A DNA stretch of 64,000 bases from Caulochytrium protostelioides (taxonomy: Eukaryota; Chytridiomycota; Caulochytriomycetes; Caulochytriales; Caulochytriaceae). This document shows positions 21,181 through 31,240 of this stretch, piece by piece (the stretch's first letter is position 1; the number at the start of each line of letters is the position of its first letter). The notes under the pieces were generated by a model. The model was not told where the DNA came from. It searched no databases and worked only from the letters and a program-made list of their open reading frames with translations. The stretch spans positions 62,001 to 126,000 of the forward strand of contig ML014124.1 of NCBI GenBank assembly GCA_003615045.1. Reading direction: 5' to 3'. The position numbers and the translations under genes were made by a program.

Positions 21181-22422
21181 GCTGGCGCTCGTTCCAGCGA
21201 TTCACCTAGCGAAGGGGTCCGGCCGGCGGATCGATGACAAAGAAACGCGGCTGCTACGGGGAGACGACGCGACGGCAGGGGGGTGCAGAGATAGGAAGCG
21301 ATGATCTGACAATGGCGTCAGGGAACTCGGCGCAGCGGGTATCAACGTCTTTACGTCGGGTGGATTTAACGCAGGGGAACGGGGGTCGGGAAGGTGAGGT
21401 TGCAAGGCGATACGAGCGGCACGAGGCGTTAGGAAAGAAGTTGATGGGGGGGCAGAGCCTGATAATCGTTCTCAAGGGCTCTGTTTCGGATGCGAGAGCA
21501 TGCCCTTCGAGTGTGAAACATGATTACTGTGGTTATCACGGCAGCTATTCTGTTGCTTCGCTTCGCCGGAGGCCCACGTGTCGAGAGCGGCCAGCACATG
21601 TCCGAGGCGCATCGCCTCTCCCCACCGGTGTTGCCCACCGCTTCGCTGGGAACCTGCAAGGACGGGTCGCTCCATCGGTCCTGGGTGCGGCACACGGCCC
21701 TGCGGCATCGAGCCACCGGCTGGGTCTACGCCAGCTTGGTCCACGCTCGAGCAGTGCAGCAGCGGGCGAGACGGACGAATACCGGTGTCGGGGTTTCCCC
21801 CGTGGCGCGGCCAGCTCGGCCGCTCGGCGGAGTTTCGGCCCCCCACCCCCCACGCCCGTGCCGACCGAGGGGGCGGAAGCAGTGGCGCAGCAGTCGATCC
21901 CGAGCGGCATGGCACAGCCCCCGAGTCGCGCCAGACGAAAGAGCGGCGGTTGGCTGACGGACGACGCGACGGCGATGATACAGATGCGAGCAATCATGTT
22001 GTCGGCGTAGAGTTGGCGCGATCTAGCGCATCGCTTGCAGGATGGCGTGCGGTCTTGTCTTGGATGTCTCCATGCCTTCGCGGTCAACGCCATGGATCAG
22101 GGCCACTGGTCCTCTGGTCCTTTTTCTCTTTTGTAGGGGGCGGGACCCTTGAAGCCGAGGCGAGAGCAGCAAATGACATCAGTCGTCTAGCCGCGAGCAT
22201 CGTTATGAGGCTTCGCCGCTTGAGACGCGCGCCGTGCGATGCAGACATGATCAGTAAAATCGCGTCGACGTATCATGGTAGGATCATCCGTGAACGATCG
22301 TCCATCTTCTATGGTCACCAGCGCGTCGTATTATCTCTCAATCGATCCATTGAATCCCCGGATCCGTCCATCAATTAATTGCCCGTTGGCACGCATCGAA
22401 CCACACTTTGACCGCCGACACG
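21181..22422. other. Divergent intergenic region, MPP10 and 2OG oxygenase
   Basis: 1.24 kb of promoter DNA. Frames of up to 266 codons overlap one another on both strands without any domain, so I call none. The segment from about 22100 to 22390 is AT-richer than the rest and probably contains the oxygenase promoter and leader. Confidence 0.5.
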
Positions 22423-23565
22423 ATGGCCGACGCGTCGATGAGTCTGCCCGTGATTGACCTCGCGGTCTGGCTCACGGACCCGACCAGCGCCGCGAGCATG
22501 GCCGAGTGCCGGAAGGCCGCGCAGGCGCTGGAGACGTACTCGGCGTTCGCGCTGCGCGACCCGCGCGTGCGCGAGGAGGATAACGCTCGGTTCCTGGACA
22601 TGATGGAAGACTACTTTGCGCAGCCGACGGCCGCCAAGCAGCGCGACGCGCGGCCCGAGTACGGCTACCAGGTCGGCGTGACGCCCGAGCTCACGGAGGT
22701 CCCGCGCTGCGGCCGCGACGCCGCGTGCCAGCAGCACGTGGCCGCGTACCCACCCGAGCACCGCCCGGCGGCGTTCGACGCGCCGGACCCCAAATGGCGT
22801 TTCTTCTGGCGGATCGGGCCGACGCCGCCGACGACGCAGTTTGCGCAGCTCAACGCGGACGCGGTCGTGCCCGCGGCGTTCCCGTCGTGGCGCGCCGTGA
22901 TGGACGGGTGGGGCCAGAGCATGACGGACGCCGTCGCCGCGGCGGCGCAGATGCTGGCCGTCGGCTGGGGACTGCCGCGCGACGCGATCCTCGAGCGCAC
23001 GCGGTACGGGCCGCACCTGCTCGCGCCGACCGGCGCCGACCTCACGGTCTACGGCGCCGAGGGCACCGTGCTCGCCGGGTTCCACACCGACTTGAACCTG
23101 CTCACGATCCACGGCAAGTCGCGGTTCCCCGGGCTGCACGTGTGGACGCGGGACGGCCGCAAGCTTCCGGCGCGCGTGCCGGACGGCTGTCTGCTCGTGC
23201 AGGCTGGCAAGCAGATCGAGTACATGACGGCCGGCGAGGTCCACGCGGGCTTCCACGAGGTCGTCGTGGGCCCCGCGACGCGCGAGGCAATGGCGCGCCA
23301 GCAGGCGCGCGGGCGGCCGCTGTGGCGCGTGTCCTCGACGCTCTTTTTCCATACCGCGTCCGACCAGCTGCTTGAGCCCCTGGGACCGTTCAAGACGCGC
23401 TACGAGGCCCGCCGCAAGTTGATCGAAGCGGCGAATGCGGAGGACCCGTCGGTGCCGCCCCAGCCCGCGAGCCAGGTGCCCGTCACCTTTCCGCCCTTGC
23501 TGGCAGGGCACCAGGTGGCCGCGGAGCTCGGTCTGATTAACTTGACCACGACCACGACCTCATAA
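22423..23565 (+). CDS. Isopenicillin N synthase-like Fe(II)/2-oxoglutarate oxygenase
   Basis: 380 residues from the first ATG. The N-terminal DIOX_N-like opening LPVIDLAVWL fits the family. The jelly-roll core supplies the iron ligands H221 and D223 (FHTDLNLLTIHG) and, by alignment of AGEVHAGFHEVVV to the usual G...S..HRVV, the distal H278. The 2OG-binding Arg and Ser are in LWRVSSTLFF near residue 305. The usual HRV after the distal His is HEV here, a small departure. Such enzymes oxidise small molecules. Substrate is unknown, and fungal members occur both in secondary metabolism and as orphan enzymes. Its neighbours are housekeeping genes, so no cluster role is implied. Only 54 bp separate its stop from that of PUS1 on the other strand. 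Confidence 0.85.
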   Translation: MADASMSLPVIDLAVWLTDPTSAASMAECRKAAQALETYSAFALRDPRVREEDNARFLDMMEDYFAQPTAAKQRDARPEYGYQVGVTPELTEVPRCGRDAACQQHVAAYPPEHRPAAFDAPDPKWRFFWRIGPTPPTTQFAQLNADAVVPAAFPSWRAVMDGWGQSMTDAVAAAAQMLAVGWGLPRDAILERTRYGPHLLAPTGADLTVYGAEGTVLAGFHTDLNLLTIHGKSRFPGLHVWTRDGRKLPARVPDGCLLVQAGKQIEYMTAGEVHAGFHEVVVGPATREAMARQQARGRPLWRVSSTLFFHTASDQLLEPLGPFKTRYEARRKLIEAANAEDPSVPPQPASQVPVTFPPLLAGHQVAAELGLINLTTTTTS

Positions 23566-23619
23566 CCAACATCTCGCATCTCTGTGCTTTCTCTGGCCTT
23601 TCTATGGCTTATATGACAA

Positions 23620-25800
23620 TTAGCGGGGCTCGGCCGCCGGTTGGGGCAGTGTGGCTTCGATCGTCGCCGCTGGTGCTGCAGGTGCTGCTGCAGCTTCAAG
23701 CTTCACGGCTGCTGGTGCTGCAGGTGCTGCTGCAGCTTCAAGCTTCACGGCTGCTGGTGCTGGTGCTCCCGTGACGATTGGTGCTGCTGCTGTTTCCAGA
23801 GCATCGCTCTTGACCGGCATCAACGCGTCGCGCACGATGGCGGCGCTGGCCTTCGCTTCCGCATCGCGCTGTGCCTTCTGGGCGGCGAGACGGTCCGCGG
23901 CCTGCTGCGCCTGGCGCGCGACAGCGGCGAGCTTCGCCTGCATGTAGGCGGGCGCAAGCGCCGGGTCGGGCACGCCCGAGCGCTGGTAGATCCAGCGCGA
24001 CTCGCGGAACGCATGCGCGTCGACGACGCGCAGCCACGCGCCGTAGTGGCACCGCGTGGCCTCGATGCGCGTGATGCTGCGGTCGATCCAGCGCGCCTTG
24101 AAAGCCGTGATGGCGTCGCGGTGCGCGTCGAACACGATCGGCTCGCGGACCTCGGCGCCGTCGGGCGCGCCGCGCTTCGCGCCCTTCGGACGCGCCTGCG
24201 GGTTGGCGTTCTGGCGGTTGTACGCGCCGTGGACCGTCTCCTGGAGCAGGAGCCCGAGCCCGGGCACCTGCGGGAGGTTCAGGCGCATCGGCGCGAAGCA
24301 CGCCTCGACAAGCGCCGGCGGGCAGTGCGTGCGGGTTGCCATCAGCGCCATACCGACCATCTTGCGGATCTGGTGCAGCATGAAGCTCTGCCCGTGCAGC
24401 GTGATGCGGACCCACTCGACCGCGACCGTATGGTGCGTAGCGTCGTCGGGGACCTCGTCTTCCACCTCGGGTTCGTACGGCAGCTGCGCCGCGGACGTCA
24501 CGGGTGCGGCGCGCTCAGGGTCACCTTTGACCTCGCCGGTCTCGCGGGGCACGCGGACGCGGCGTTCGAAGGGCGCGCTGACCTGGATATCCAGCAGATG
24601 CCGCCGGCTCGCGCGGTCTGTGTGGCTCATGTCGGTCGTCGTGAAGTTGTGGAACGTGTGGGTGCCCTTGAACAGATCCATCATCTCGCGGAACCGCGCG
24701 AGGATCGCCGGCGGCACCCGATAGGCGTGCAGAGTCGCACGCTCGGTCGGCGTCAGGTGCGGGATGTTCTGGTTGCGGTAGCTCTGTGCGGGCGTCGCGC
24801 CGGATGCCGCGTCGGACCCTGTGTCGGACGCGGCGTCGGGATCGCCCGCCGTGTCCATGGCGCCGCGGTCCACAAAGTGCTGGTATGCCGCCCAGCTGAG
24901 GGGCGCGAGGGGCTGGACCTCGGGCCCAGCCTCCGGGAGCCCCGACTCGGTAAAGATCTCCTTGGCCGCCGGCGCCAGCGTATACGTCGGCAGCAGGTAC
25001 TCGTAGACGCGGGAGTCGGTGTTGTTCTTGGCATGGAAGCCGTTGTTAGTGCGGATCGCCTGCCAGACACGGATCTGCGGCGGCAGCGCAGCGTTCAGCT
25101 TGGAGACGATCTGCGGGTCGCCCATGAGCATCTTGAGGCTGACGATCGTGCCTGCGGCGTGGACGCCCTTGTCGGTGCGCGCCGCGCGCATGAAGTTATA
25201 CTTGTCGGGGCAGTATGCGTTGTCCGCGCTGACGGCGCCCGTTTCGGCGAGCGCGCGGTGCAGCTCGCCCTCGATCGTGAACTGGCCCGGGTTCACCTGC
25301 ATCCCCGAGAACCCGGTCCCGCAGTAGCTCATCAGCAGCGCGACCTTCCGCTTGGGGCCGCCAGTTCGCCCGCTCGGAGCCGCGGTCTCCGGCGCCGCCG
25401 CGGCGGAGGTCTCGCCGTCGACCGCATCGTCGGCCGCACCGTCGGCAGCGCCGCCGGTCGCGCCGTCTGCCGCGCCGTCCGATCCCGCGGCCGAGGGCGA
25501 CGGCGACGGCGAGCCCCCAAGGACGCCGTCCTTCTCGGCACGCAGCCAGTTGGTCCGCGTCGAGCGGTGGTCGACGGCCGGATCGCGCCGCGTCATGCGT
25601 CCGCGCGTGTCCTTGCGCGTCCAGCGGGCCTTTTTGTTGGGCCGCGCGGCCGCGGCGTCGGCGTCGGTGGCGGGCTCGACAGCATCCGTGGTGGCGGCGG
25701 CGGTGACGGTCGGCGCGGCGGCAAGGGAGGGCGTCACCCGGGCAGCTGTAGCCGCGGCGGCAGCGGCCGCGGTGGCCGCCGTCGGCTCTGGAACAGACAT
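23620..25800 (-). CDS. PUS1: tRNA pseudouridine synthase PUS1 (TruA family)
   Basis: 726 residues from the first in-frame ATG (25800). After an Ala/Thr-rich N-terminus (1-165) the TruA core starts at KVALLMSYCGTGFSGMQ. The catalytic Asp lies in FMRAARTDKGVHA (near residue 208), and RVWQAIRTNNGFHAKNNTDSRVYEYLLPTY follows. The second half has GTHTFHNFTT and FMLHQIRKMVGMALM, both diagnostic. Pus1 modifies several tRNA positions (for example 27, 34 and 36 in yeast) and U2 snRNA, in nucleus and mitochondria. The C-terminus has a lengthened tail in which the 14-residue unit VKLEAAAAPAAPAA is repeated, matching a perfect 42-bp direct repeat in DNA. It is longer than yeast Pus1 (544) mainly through these low-complexity ends. 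Confidence 0.94.
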   Translation of the reverse strand: MSVPEPTAATAAAAAAATAARVTPSLAAAPTVTAAATTDAVEPATDADAAAARPNKKARWTRKDTRGRMTRRDPAVDHRSTRTNWLRAEKDGVLGGSPSPSPSAAGSDGAADGATGGAADGAADDAVDGETSAAAAPETAAPSGRTGGPKRKVALLMSYCGTGFSGMQVNPGQFTIEGELHRALAETGAVSADNAYCPDKYNFMRAARTDKGVHAAGTIVSLKMLMGDPQIVSKLNAALPPQIRVWQAIRTNNGFHAKNNTDSRVYEYLLPTYTLAPAAKEIFTESGLPEAGPEVQPLAPLSWAAYQHFVDRGAMDTAGDPDAASDTGSDAASGATPAQSYRNQNIPHLTPTERATLHAYRVPPAILARFREMMDLFKGTHTFHNFTTTDMSHTDRASRRHLLDIQVSAPFERRVRVPRETGEVKGDPERAAPVTSAAQLPYEPEVEDEVPDDATHHTVAVEWVRITLHGQSFMLHQIRKMVGMALMATRTHCPPALVEACFAPMRLNLPQVPGLGLLLQETVHGAYNRQNANPQARPKGAKRGAPDGAEVREPIVFDAHRDAITAFKARWIDRSITRIEATRCHYGAWLRVVDAHAFRESRWIYQRSGVPDPALAPAYMQAKLAAVARQAQQAADRLAAQKAQRDAEAKASAAIVRDALMPVKSDALETAAAPIVTGAPAPAAVKLEAAAAPAAPAAVKLEAAAAPAAPAATIEATLPQPAAEPR
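23669..23760 (-). repeat. 42-bp tandem repeat inside the PUS1 C-terminus
   Basis: Two complete 42-bp units (23669-23710 and 23711-23752) plus the start of a third. 42 is a multiple of three, so the frame is kept and 14 residues are added per unit. The near-perfect identity suggests a recent duplication. Confidence 0.85.
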
Positions 25801-26808
25801 GACAATAGATGTAGCGGCGCTGGTAGTTGCGAGGATGTCGGTGATAACAGGGGGCAAATGGGGGTATGGATCGAATCACGCGATACGCAGGAGACGCTGT
25901 CGAGACGTCGTCTGCCGCGATAGTCGATCGTCTATCGGATGCTTTTGCCGATGAGCGGGTGATCGACTTGTTCTCAGGATGACCTTAGGGGTGTTGTTGC
26001 ACAAATCCTGATTTTTGGCATAGCGCTCTTCTTTGGGCAGGCTAGACGGTGGGCGGCGACGGCGGAGACAGGTGTGTGGCGTTGTCACACCCGACGAGGC
26101 GCAAGCAAAGTCCGCTCGGCACCAACACCGCACTCCATGAGCCCTCCACCCATTTTCAACCCAAAATCGACAGGGATGGATCCAATAAGATAAACCCGTC
26201 TCTGTCCTCTACCGTCCTACCTTCATACCTTCCTCCTCGACCAGCACGTAGATCATGCTCGTTATGTGACGATCGCTGTTGGTGTTCGTAGGATGCTGGA
26301 TGGGTTCTCTCTTTTTCGCTCGAGGGTCGGAGTCACGGATCAGGGGTCTTGCTGCCGTCTACGCGGCTGCGGCCCCTTCCTTTTGCGTCGCGGGTGCGCC
26401 TGCGCCACACAGACGATCGCCCTCGCGGTGCGCGCCATCGGCCGATCCGTCGCGAGAGTGCTGAGACCGTGGCGCCTCAGGCAAATCACAATGCGTCGAC
26501 CCGCGGCGATGGCATCCTAATCACCCTCAGACCCACTGCACGTGAATCAGTCCGTTCCGCGGCTTTTGTCGCGTAGGCCATCGCGTGATCACGCCGTAGC
26601 AATGCACATAACGCACGTCGACAAGCTTCAGCTGATACCACAGCGCATCATGCCGCCTATCGCTTACCGATTGCTCGCGAGCCAGACCCTCGCGCGTACC
26701 CCTGCTCTGTTGCACGCCGTCGCACGCTACCGATTTTCTTATCGGATCTCTCCACAGACGCCCATCACTTCTTTCCTACTCTCAACCAACTCGGGACATC
26801 GTGCCACC
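25801..26808. other. Divergent intergenic region, PUS1 and quinone reductase
   Basis: About 1 kb of promoter DNA of mixed composition, with no independent gene seen. Its last 159 bp (26650-26808) are in frame with the quinone reductase and may encode an alternative N-terminal extension. Confidence 0.5.
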
Positions 26809-27938
26809 ATGACCACGACCACGCTACCCGCCACCATGAAGGCGATCCAGCAGTCTGAGCTCGGTGGTGTCGACGTGCTCAAGCTGCGTGACCTCCCGCT
26901 GCCCACCATCGCCGACGGTACGTATCAAATGATCTCGGCGATTTGCTAGTATCGCCAATCGTTGTTGGATATACAATGCAGATCTCGACTCACGCATCGC
27001 GACGCATACATCGAACGTTCCTTTGCTTGAAATCATCAGACCAGGTCCTCGTGCAGAATGCCTACACGGGCATCAACTTTATCGACACCTACTTCCGCAC
27101 GGGGCTGTACAAGCTGCCGCTGCCGTTTGTGCCGGGCCGCGAAGCCGCGGGCCGCGTGGTCCAGGTCGGCGCCCGCGTGACTGCCTTCCGGCCGGGCGAC
27201 CGCGTTGTGTACATGCACACCGACACGTATGCCGAGTACACGGCCGCGAGCACCGAGACCATGCAGGTCGTGCCCGCGGGCGTCTCGCTGCGCGATGCCG
27301 TCGCGCCGTACCTGCAGGGCCTGACGGCGGTCGCGCTCGTGCGCTTCGCCACATTCAACGTGGCCGCGGGCCAGACGGCGCTCGTCACCGCCGCTGCGGG
27401 CGGGGTCGGCCGCCTGCTCTGCCAGCTGCTTGCCAAGCTCGGCGTCACCGTGATCGGGACCGTGTCCACCGAGGCGAAGGCCGCCGTGGCGAAGGCCGCC
27501 GGCGCGACCCACGTGCTCGTGCAGCGCGTCGGGTATGCGGACGCGGTGCTCCAGCTGACGGGCGGCCGCGGCGTGGACATCGCGTACGACGGCGTCGGCG
27601 CCGCCACGTGGGAGGCGACGCTGGCATCGATGGCGGCGTTCGGGCAGGTCCTCAGCTTCGGCAACACGACGGGCGCGGTGCCGCCGGTGCCTCTGACGGT
27701 GCTGGCAGCCAAGACGTTGCGGGTGTCGCGCCCAGCGCTGAACGCGATCCTTGCGGCGTCGGCGTCGGTGCGCGAGCAGGTGACCGCCGAGTATATGATG
27801 CTGCTCAGCGACGGCACATTTACGACCATGGTCACCGAGTACCCGCTCGCGGACGCCGCTAAAGCCCAGAGCGACCTCGAAAGCGGCGCCACGCAAGGCA
27901 AACTCGTCCTCAAGGTGCAGGACATAGTCGAAGCCTAG
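26809..27938 (+). CDS. Quinone oxidoreductase, zeta-crystallin type (one intron)
   Basis: Exons 26809-26917 and 27040-27938 give 335 residues. The 122-bp intron has a GTACGT donor and a CAG acceptor, and the junction restores TIADDQVLVQNAYTGINFIDTYFRTGLY, the family consensus. The NADPH-binding fold has TAAAGGVGRLLCQLLAKLG and later GGRGVDIAYDGVG. It lacks the structural zinc loop of alcohol dehydrogenases, as expected for the QOR/Zta1 branch of the MDR superfamily, which reduces quinones (one-electron) with NADPH and can bind AU-rich RNA. The start at 26809 has a strong Kozak context (GCCACCATGA). An in-frame upstream ATG at 26650 would add 53 residues without any acidic residue (see findings). 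It converges with the STN1-like gene, with 78 bp between stops. Confidence 0.92.
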
Positions 27939-28016
27939 GGCTGCGGCGTGGCGCTTCAGAAGGCATAGTAGCGCTTGTCTTGCTCGTAAATCATTCCTTC
28001 AAGCGTCAGCTAGCCA

Positions 28017-29603
28017 TCACGGGCCGGCCGGTACACGGGAATCAAAACAGATCATGGGTAGGTCAGAAAACCATGTAACGCATGAGTCATAACAAAAAAA
28101 CGCATGAGTCAGAACACAGAGGATGCCGAGGTCATCCATCGTGCGATTGGCCGGCACAGCACGGCGGGGAGCAGCGATCCTTACGTGGTCAATCACTGAA
28201 AGCAGCAAGGCTTCTTGGTCGTCGCGCAGATTGCCGAGCCGCATGAGCACGTGGCGGGGAACACCGTCCGGCGCCGCGCGGGCGCACGCATCGGTGACCA
28301 CGGACGGCAGGGCGCCCCAGTCGTCGTCGCGGCGCGACGGCATCGATACCATCAGATCGTCAAAGACCACATCGAGTAGCAACGACTCCGATGCGGGTGT
28401 TGCCGCCGCCGCCGCCGCCGTCGTCCTACCCGCCGGGGTCGTGGGCTCCGTCGCCGCCTCCGCCGCTGCTGGACGAGCGGCCGCGGCCGCCGGTGACGCC
28501 GTCGGACCCGCGGCTTGGGCCATCGCGTCGTCAAAGAGATCGTCGATGCCGTCGAGATCGTCAAGGAAATCCATATCATCCAGCACGCGGTCGGCCTCGC
28601 TCTCCGTGCCGCGCGCCGGGCCGCGCGCGGCCGGAGCCTCAGCGTCGGCGTCGTCGCGGCGCCGTTTGCCGAGGCCCCAGGCGGTGGCGGCGGACGTCGC
28701 GGCATGGTCGGCGGCGGCGTCGGCGGCGCGGTCGGGGTCGTAGCCGCGGTCGTCGGGCAGCAACGGGTACTGCGACCCGTGGTCGGAGGGCGACGGCTCG
28801 ATGGCGTCGGTGGCGAGCGGCGGCAGGGGCCCGGTGCGGTCAGCGGCGCCGACGCCGCCCGCGGAAGCGAGCTGCCACGGCATCCCGTGGGGAAAGTAGT
28901 GGTCCCGATACATCTGGATCGTGAACAGCGGCAGCGCCAGTTCGGCCGCGTCGTCCGTCGGCACGTCCCAGCTACAACCCCTCCATCAAGGCATCACATC
29001 AGACGCGGTATCGCGACCCATCAGCGTGAGTCCACGTGGTCTGCGTTAGCTGTGATCAGAAGTATACCACGAATGACGAGAATCGCGTCGGAGGAGACTC
29101 ACAACGCAAGAGGAGAGTGTTTCTTACCACTCGGCCACGATCCAGCGCTCGTGCTTCTGGCGGCAGAGGATCCCGTAGACCTCGATCGTGGCACCGACAC
29201 GGGTGCGCTCCGAGCGGTCCGGCATGCGCATCGCCGCGGCGCCGTCCCGCGGCGGCGGCGGACCCTCGAGCTGCACGCGGATGCGGTCCGTCGCGTCGTC
29301 AAGATCCAGCACGTCTCCGTCCAGCGCAACGATGGTTCCGTGGACCCGGACCTTGCGGAAGATGCCGGTTGGCGGGCCGAGGTCAAAGACATGCTGCCGC
29401 GGCGGCGTTCCCGGCGTTGCCGTCCGGCACCGCGCCGTCTGCACGTCCCGCAGGAACAGCCGGCGGTACACGCTCAGCGCGCTCACGGCGTCGCCCTCGC
29501 CGGCGCCGTCGCCAACGCCGTCGCTGTCGCCATGGCCGACGCTGCCATAGCCGACACCCGCGTCACGGCCAGCAGCTGAGCGGAGTTCAGGCGGACGCGG
29601 CAT
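28017..29603 (-). CDS. STN1-like OB-fold protein of the CST telomere complex (one intron)
   Basis: Exons 29603-29128 and 28971-28017 (intron 156 bp, donor GTAAGA, acceptor TAG) give 476 residues. The N-terminal 165 residues align by eye with human STN1 along the whole OB fold: YRRLFLRDV (KLYIRDI), IFRKVRVHGTIVAL (IKQVDVLGTVIGV), LDLDDATDRIRVQL (YGVDDSTGVINCIC), VGATIEVYGILCRQKHERWIVAE (IGDTIRVRGSIRTYREEREIHAT). A helix ending in MYRDHYFPHG (VYDQPF) comes last. A long Asp/Ala-rich middle follows. The C-terminal 100 residues could be a winged helix (VVTDACARAAPDGVPRHVLMRLG). STN1 works with CTC1/Cdc13 and TEN1 in telomere C-strand fill-in. The last 40 residues look unlike protein and may belong to an unrecognised intron. 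RMI2 is a less likely alternative. Confidence 0.65.
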
Positions 29604-30034
29604 TCAACAGCGCATACGGCGTCGCCAATGGAAAGATGCGGGCGGGTCGGAGCGGGGAGACGCAAAGGGGTTCAGGGCGTCGGCGTTGGCGTCGGCATCA
29701 GCGTGGGCATCAGCGTCGGCGCACGAGGCAGACGCCTTGATCATGAAGGAGATGCACGTGCGTGCGACACCGTGAGCGGTCGATCGCTGCCGCTGCCGCC
29801 GCCACGGCCCTCGTGCTGTGGCCGCCTGGCCGGTATTTGTGGGATCGGCGCGTGGGCGACGCCCGATGGCCCGGCCGCCGTGCGACAGGCCCCGATGGCC
29901 CGACCCGGACGATCCCGAAGCCGCGAAGCCTTCTCGCGGCGCTTTGCCCGGCGGCGGTGCGCGGCGACGTGGTTTGGGTGGGGCCGCGGCGGCCGTTGGC
30001 AGCGGCCGTTGGCAGCGACTGTTGACGCTCGTGC

Positions 30035-30073
<39 letters not shown>

Positions 30074-30410
30074 ACGACTTGGGAGGCCGCCGCCGCTCGT
30101 GACACATCAGCGTCGCCGGTCTGCGGCCTAGCGCGTGGCAAACGCGCGCACACAGCACGGCGTCGCGTCACCGTCGCCCTAAAGATCGCGGGTCCACGGC
30201 TTGCTCGAGAACACGTGGCCATCGTTCCCCGCGCCGACATCGCGCTCCCGTGTATTGTAGCGCTTCGCCTCCGTTGATCCCATCGACGACGACCACCACG
30301 ACTCCAACAAGCTACCTTCTTAGCCTGCTTCGCCGTATTCGTTCGCCCTATCAATTCTCGGCGGATCCAATTTCTTTTTTAACGCTTCTGTTGAACGAGC
30401 CCCTGTCGCC
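29604..30410. other. Divergent intergenic region, STN1-like and Cue1-like genes
   Basis: 807 bp, very GC-rich from 29800 to 30110, with a GCC triplet run at about 30038-30074. It becomes AT- and T-rich in the last 120 bp before the Cue1-like start. No gene seen. Confidence 0.5.
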
Positions 30411-31240
30411 ATGGCATCGGATACAGCGACACTGCTCGTGTCCGTCGCGCTGCTGTACTTTGCAGCGCGCTACGTGATGGGCGGCCGCCGCGCCGCGCCG
30501 TCCTCGGCATCGGCGGCATCGGCGGGCGCGGCGAGCGCCGCCGGCTCACGCGCGCGCGGCGGCCGGCGCGTCTCTCCGGAGCACCTCGCCCAAATCGAGG
30601 CCATGTTCCCCGGCTACGACCGTGCAGCCATCGAAGCCGATCTCCTCCGCAGCGGCAGCGTCGAGGCCACTTGCGACAACATCTTGGCGGGCAAGATTCC
30701 GATGGTAAGTCGCTCATGGCGCTTCAGGATAGAGTGAAGCATCGATATCGGCATTGACATCGACGGCGATGGCGATGGGTTCAATGATATGAAAAGGTCC
30801 ATGGACTCATTCGCATGCTGTGTATATCTTCTTTTCTTGCGGTGATGATGATGCTCACGACGATGCCGATCGGTTGTCGTGAATCATCACAGGCCCCAAG
30901 AGCACCGTCACCGGCACGCGCGTCGCCGGCGTCGGGCGCGGCTGCGGGCTCCCGCAGGCCACCCGGTGGCGCTGGCGCGGGCGGTGGCGGCAGTGCTTCT
31001 GGCCACGTGACCGAGACGGACGCGCATCCGACCACGATCCAGCAAGTCCTGGGCACGGCGGCGCCGGACGCCGCGGCCGCGGCCGCCGTTGTTGAGCCTC
31101 CCAAGAAGTGGGAGAACTCGGTGGAAGACCGGCAAAACCATTTGAAGCAGCGCAAGCAGCACATGCTTCTTGCTGCCCGCCAGCGTGCGCTGGCCAAGCA
31201 GCAGCAATCGTCGTCCGATAAGGGCAAGGCGCCGGTCTAG
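30411..31240 (+). CDS. Cue1-like ER-anchored CUE-domain protein (one intron)
   Basis: Exons 30411-30704 and 30893-31240 (188-bp intron, donor GTAAGT, acceptor CAG, phase 0) give 213 residues. An N-terminal signal anchor (TATLLVSVALLYFAARYVM) is followed by an Ala/Ser linker and a CUE domain at about 55-95 (EHLAQIEAMFPGYDRAAIEADLLRSGS). The C-terminal helix WENSVEDRQNHLKQRKQHM, then LLAARQRALAK, resembles the Ubc7-binding region of yeast Cue1 and its fungal relatives. Cue1 holds the E2 enzyme Ubc7 at the ER membrane and stimulates ubiquitin-chain growth during ER-associated degradation. Length matches yeast Cue1 (203). The start codon has a good context (CGCCATGG). Confidence 0.85.

Noticed and set aside
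19225-21237. 670-codon frame antisense to MPP10
   Set aside because: Arg/Leu/Val-rich with no domain; it mirrors a well-supported gene whose GC-rich third positions remove stops on the other strand. The same holds for the long antisense frames at 849-3836, 16090-18438, 23641-25923, 38163-40229, 42477-44606 and 51023-53005.
22423-23565. 2OG oxygenase as part of an isonitrile gene cluster
   Set aside because: It lies 34 kb from the isocyanide synthase with many housekeeping genes between and belongs to a different (IPNS-like) branch.
29124-29603. RMI2 or RPA32 as the identity of the OB-fold exon
   Set aside because: Both are OB-fold proteins of similar size, but the block order KLYIRDI-like start, GTIVAL strand, DD turn and terminal MYRDHYFP helix follows STN1 more closely. 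Kept as an alternative only.
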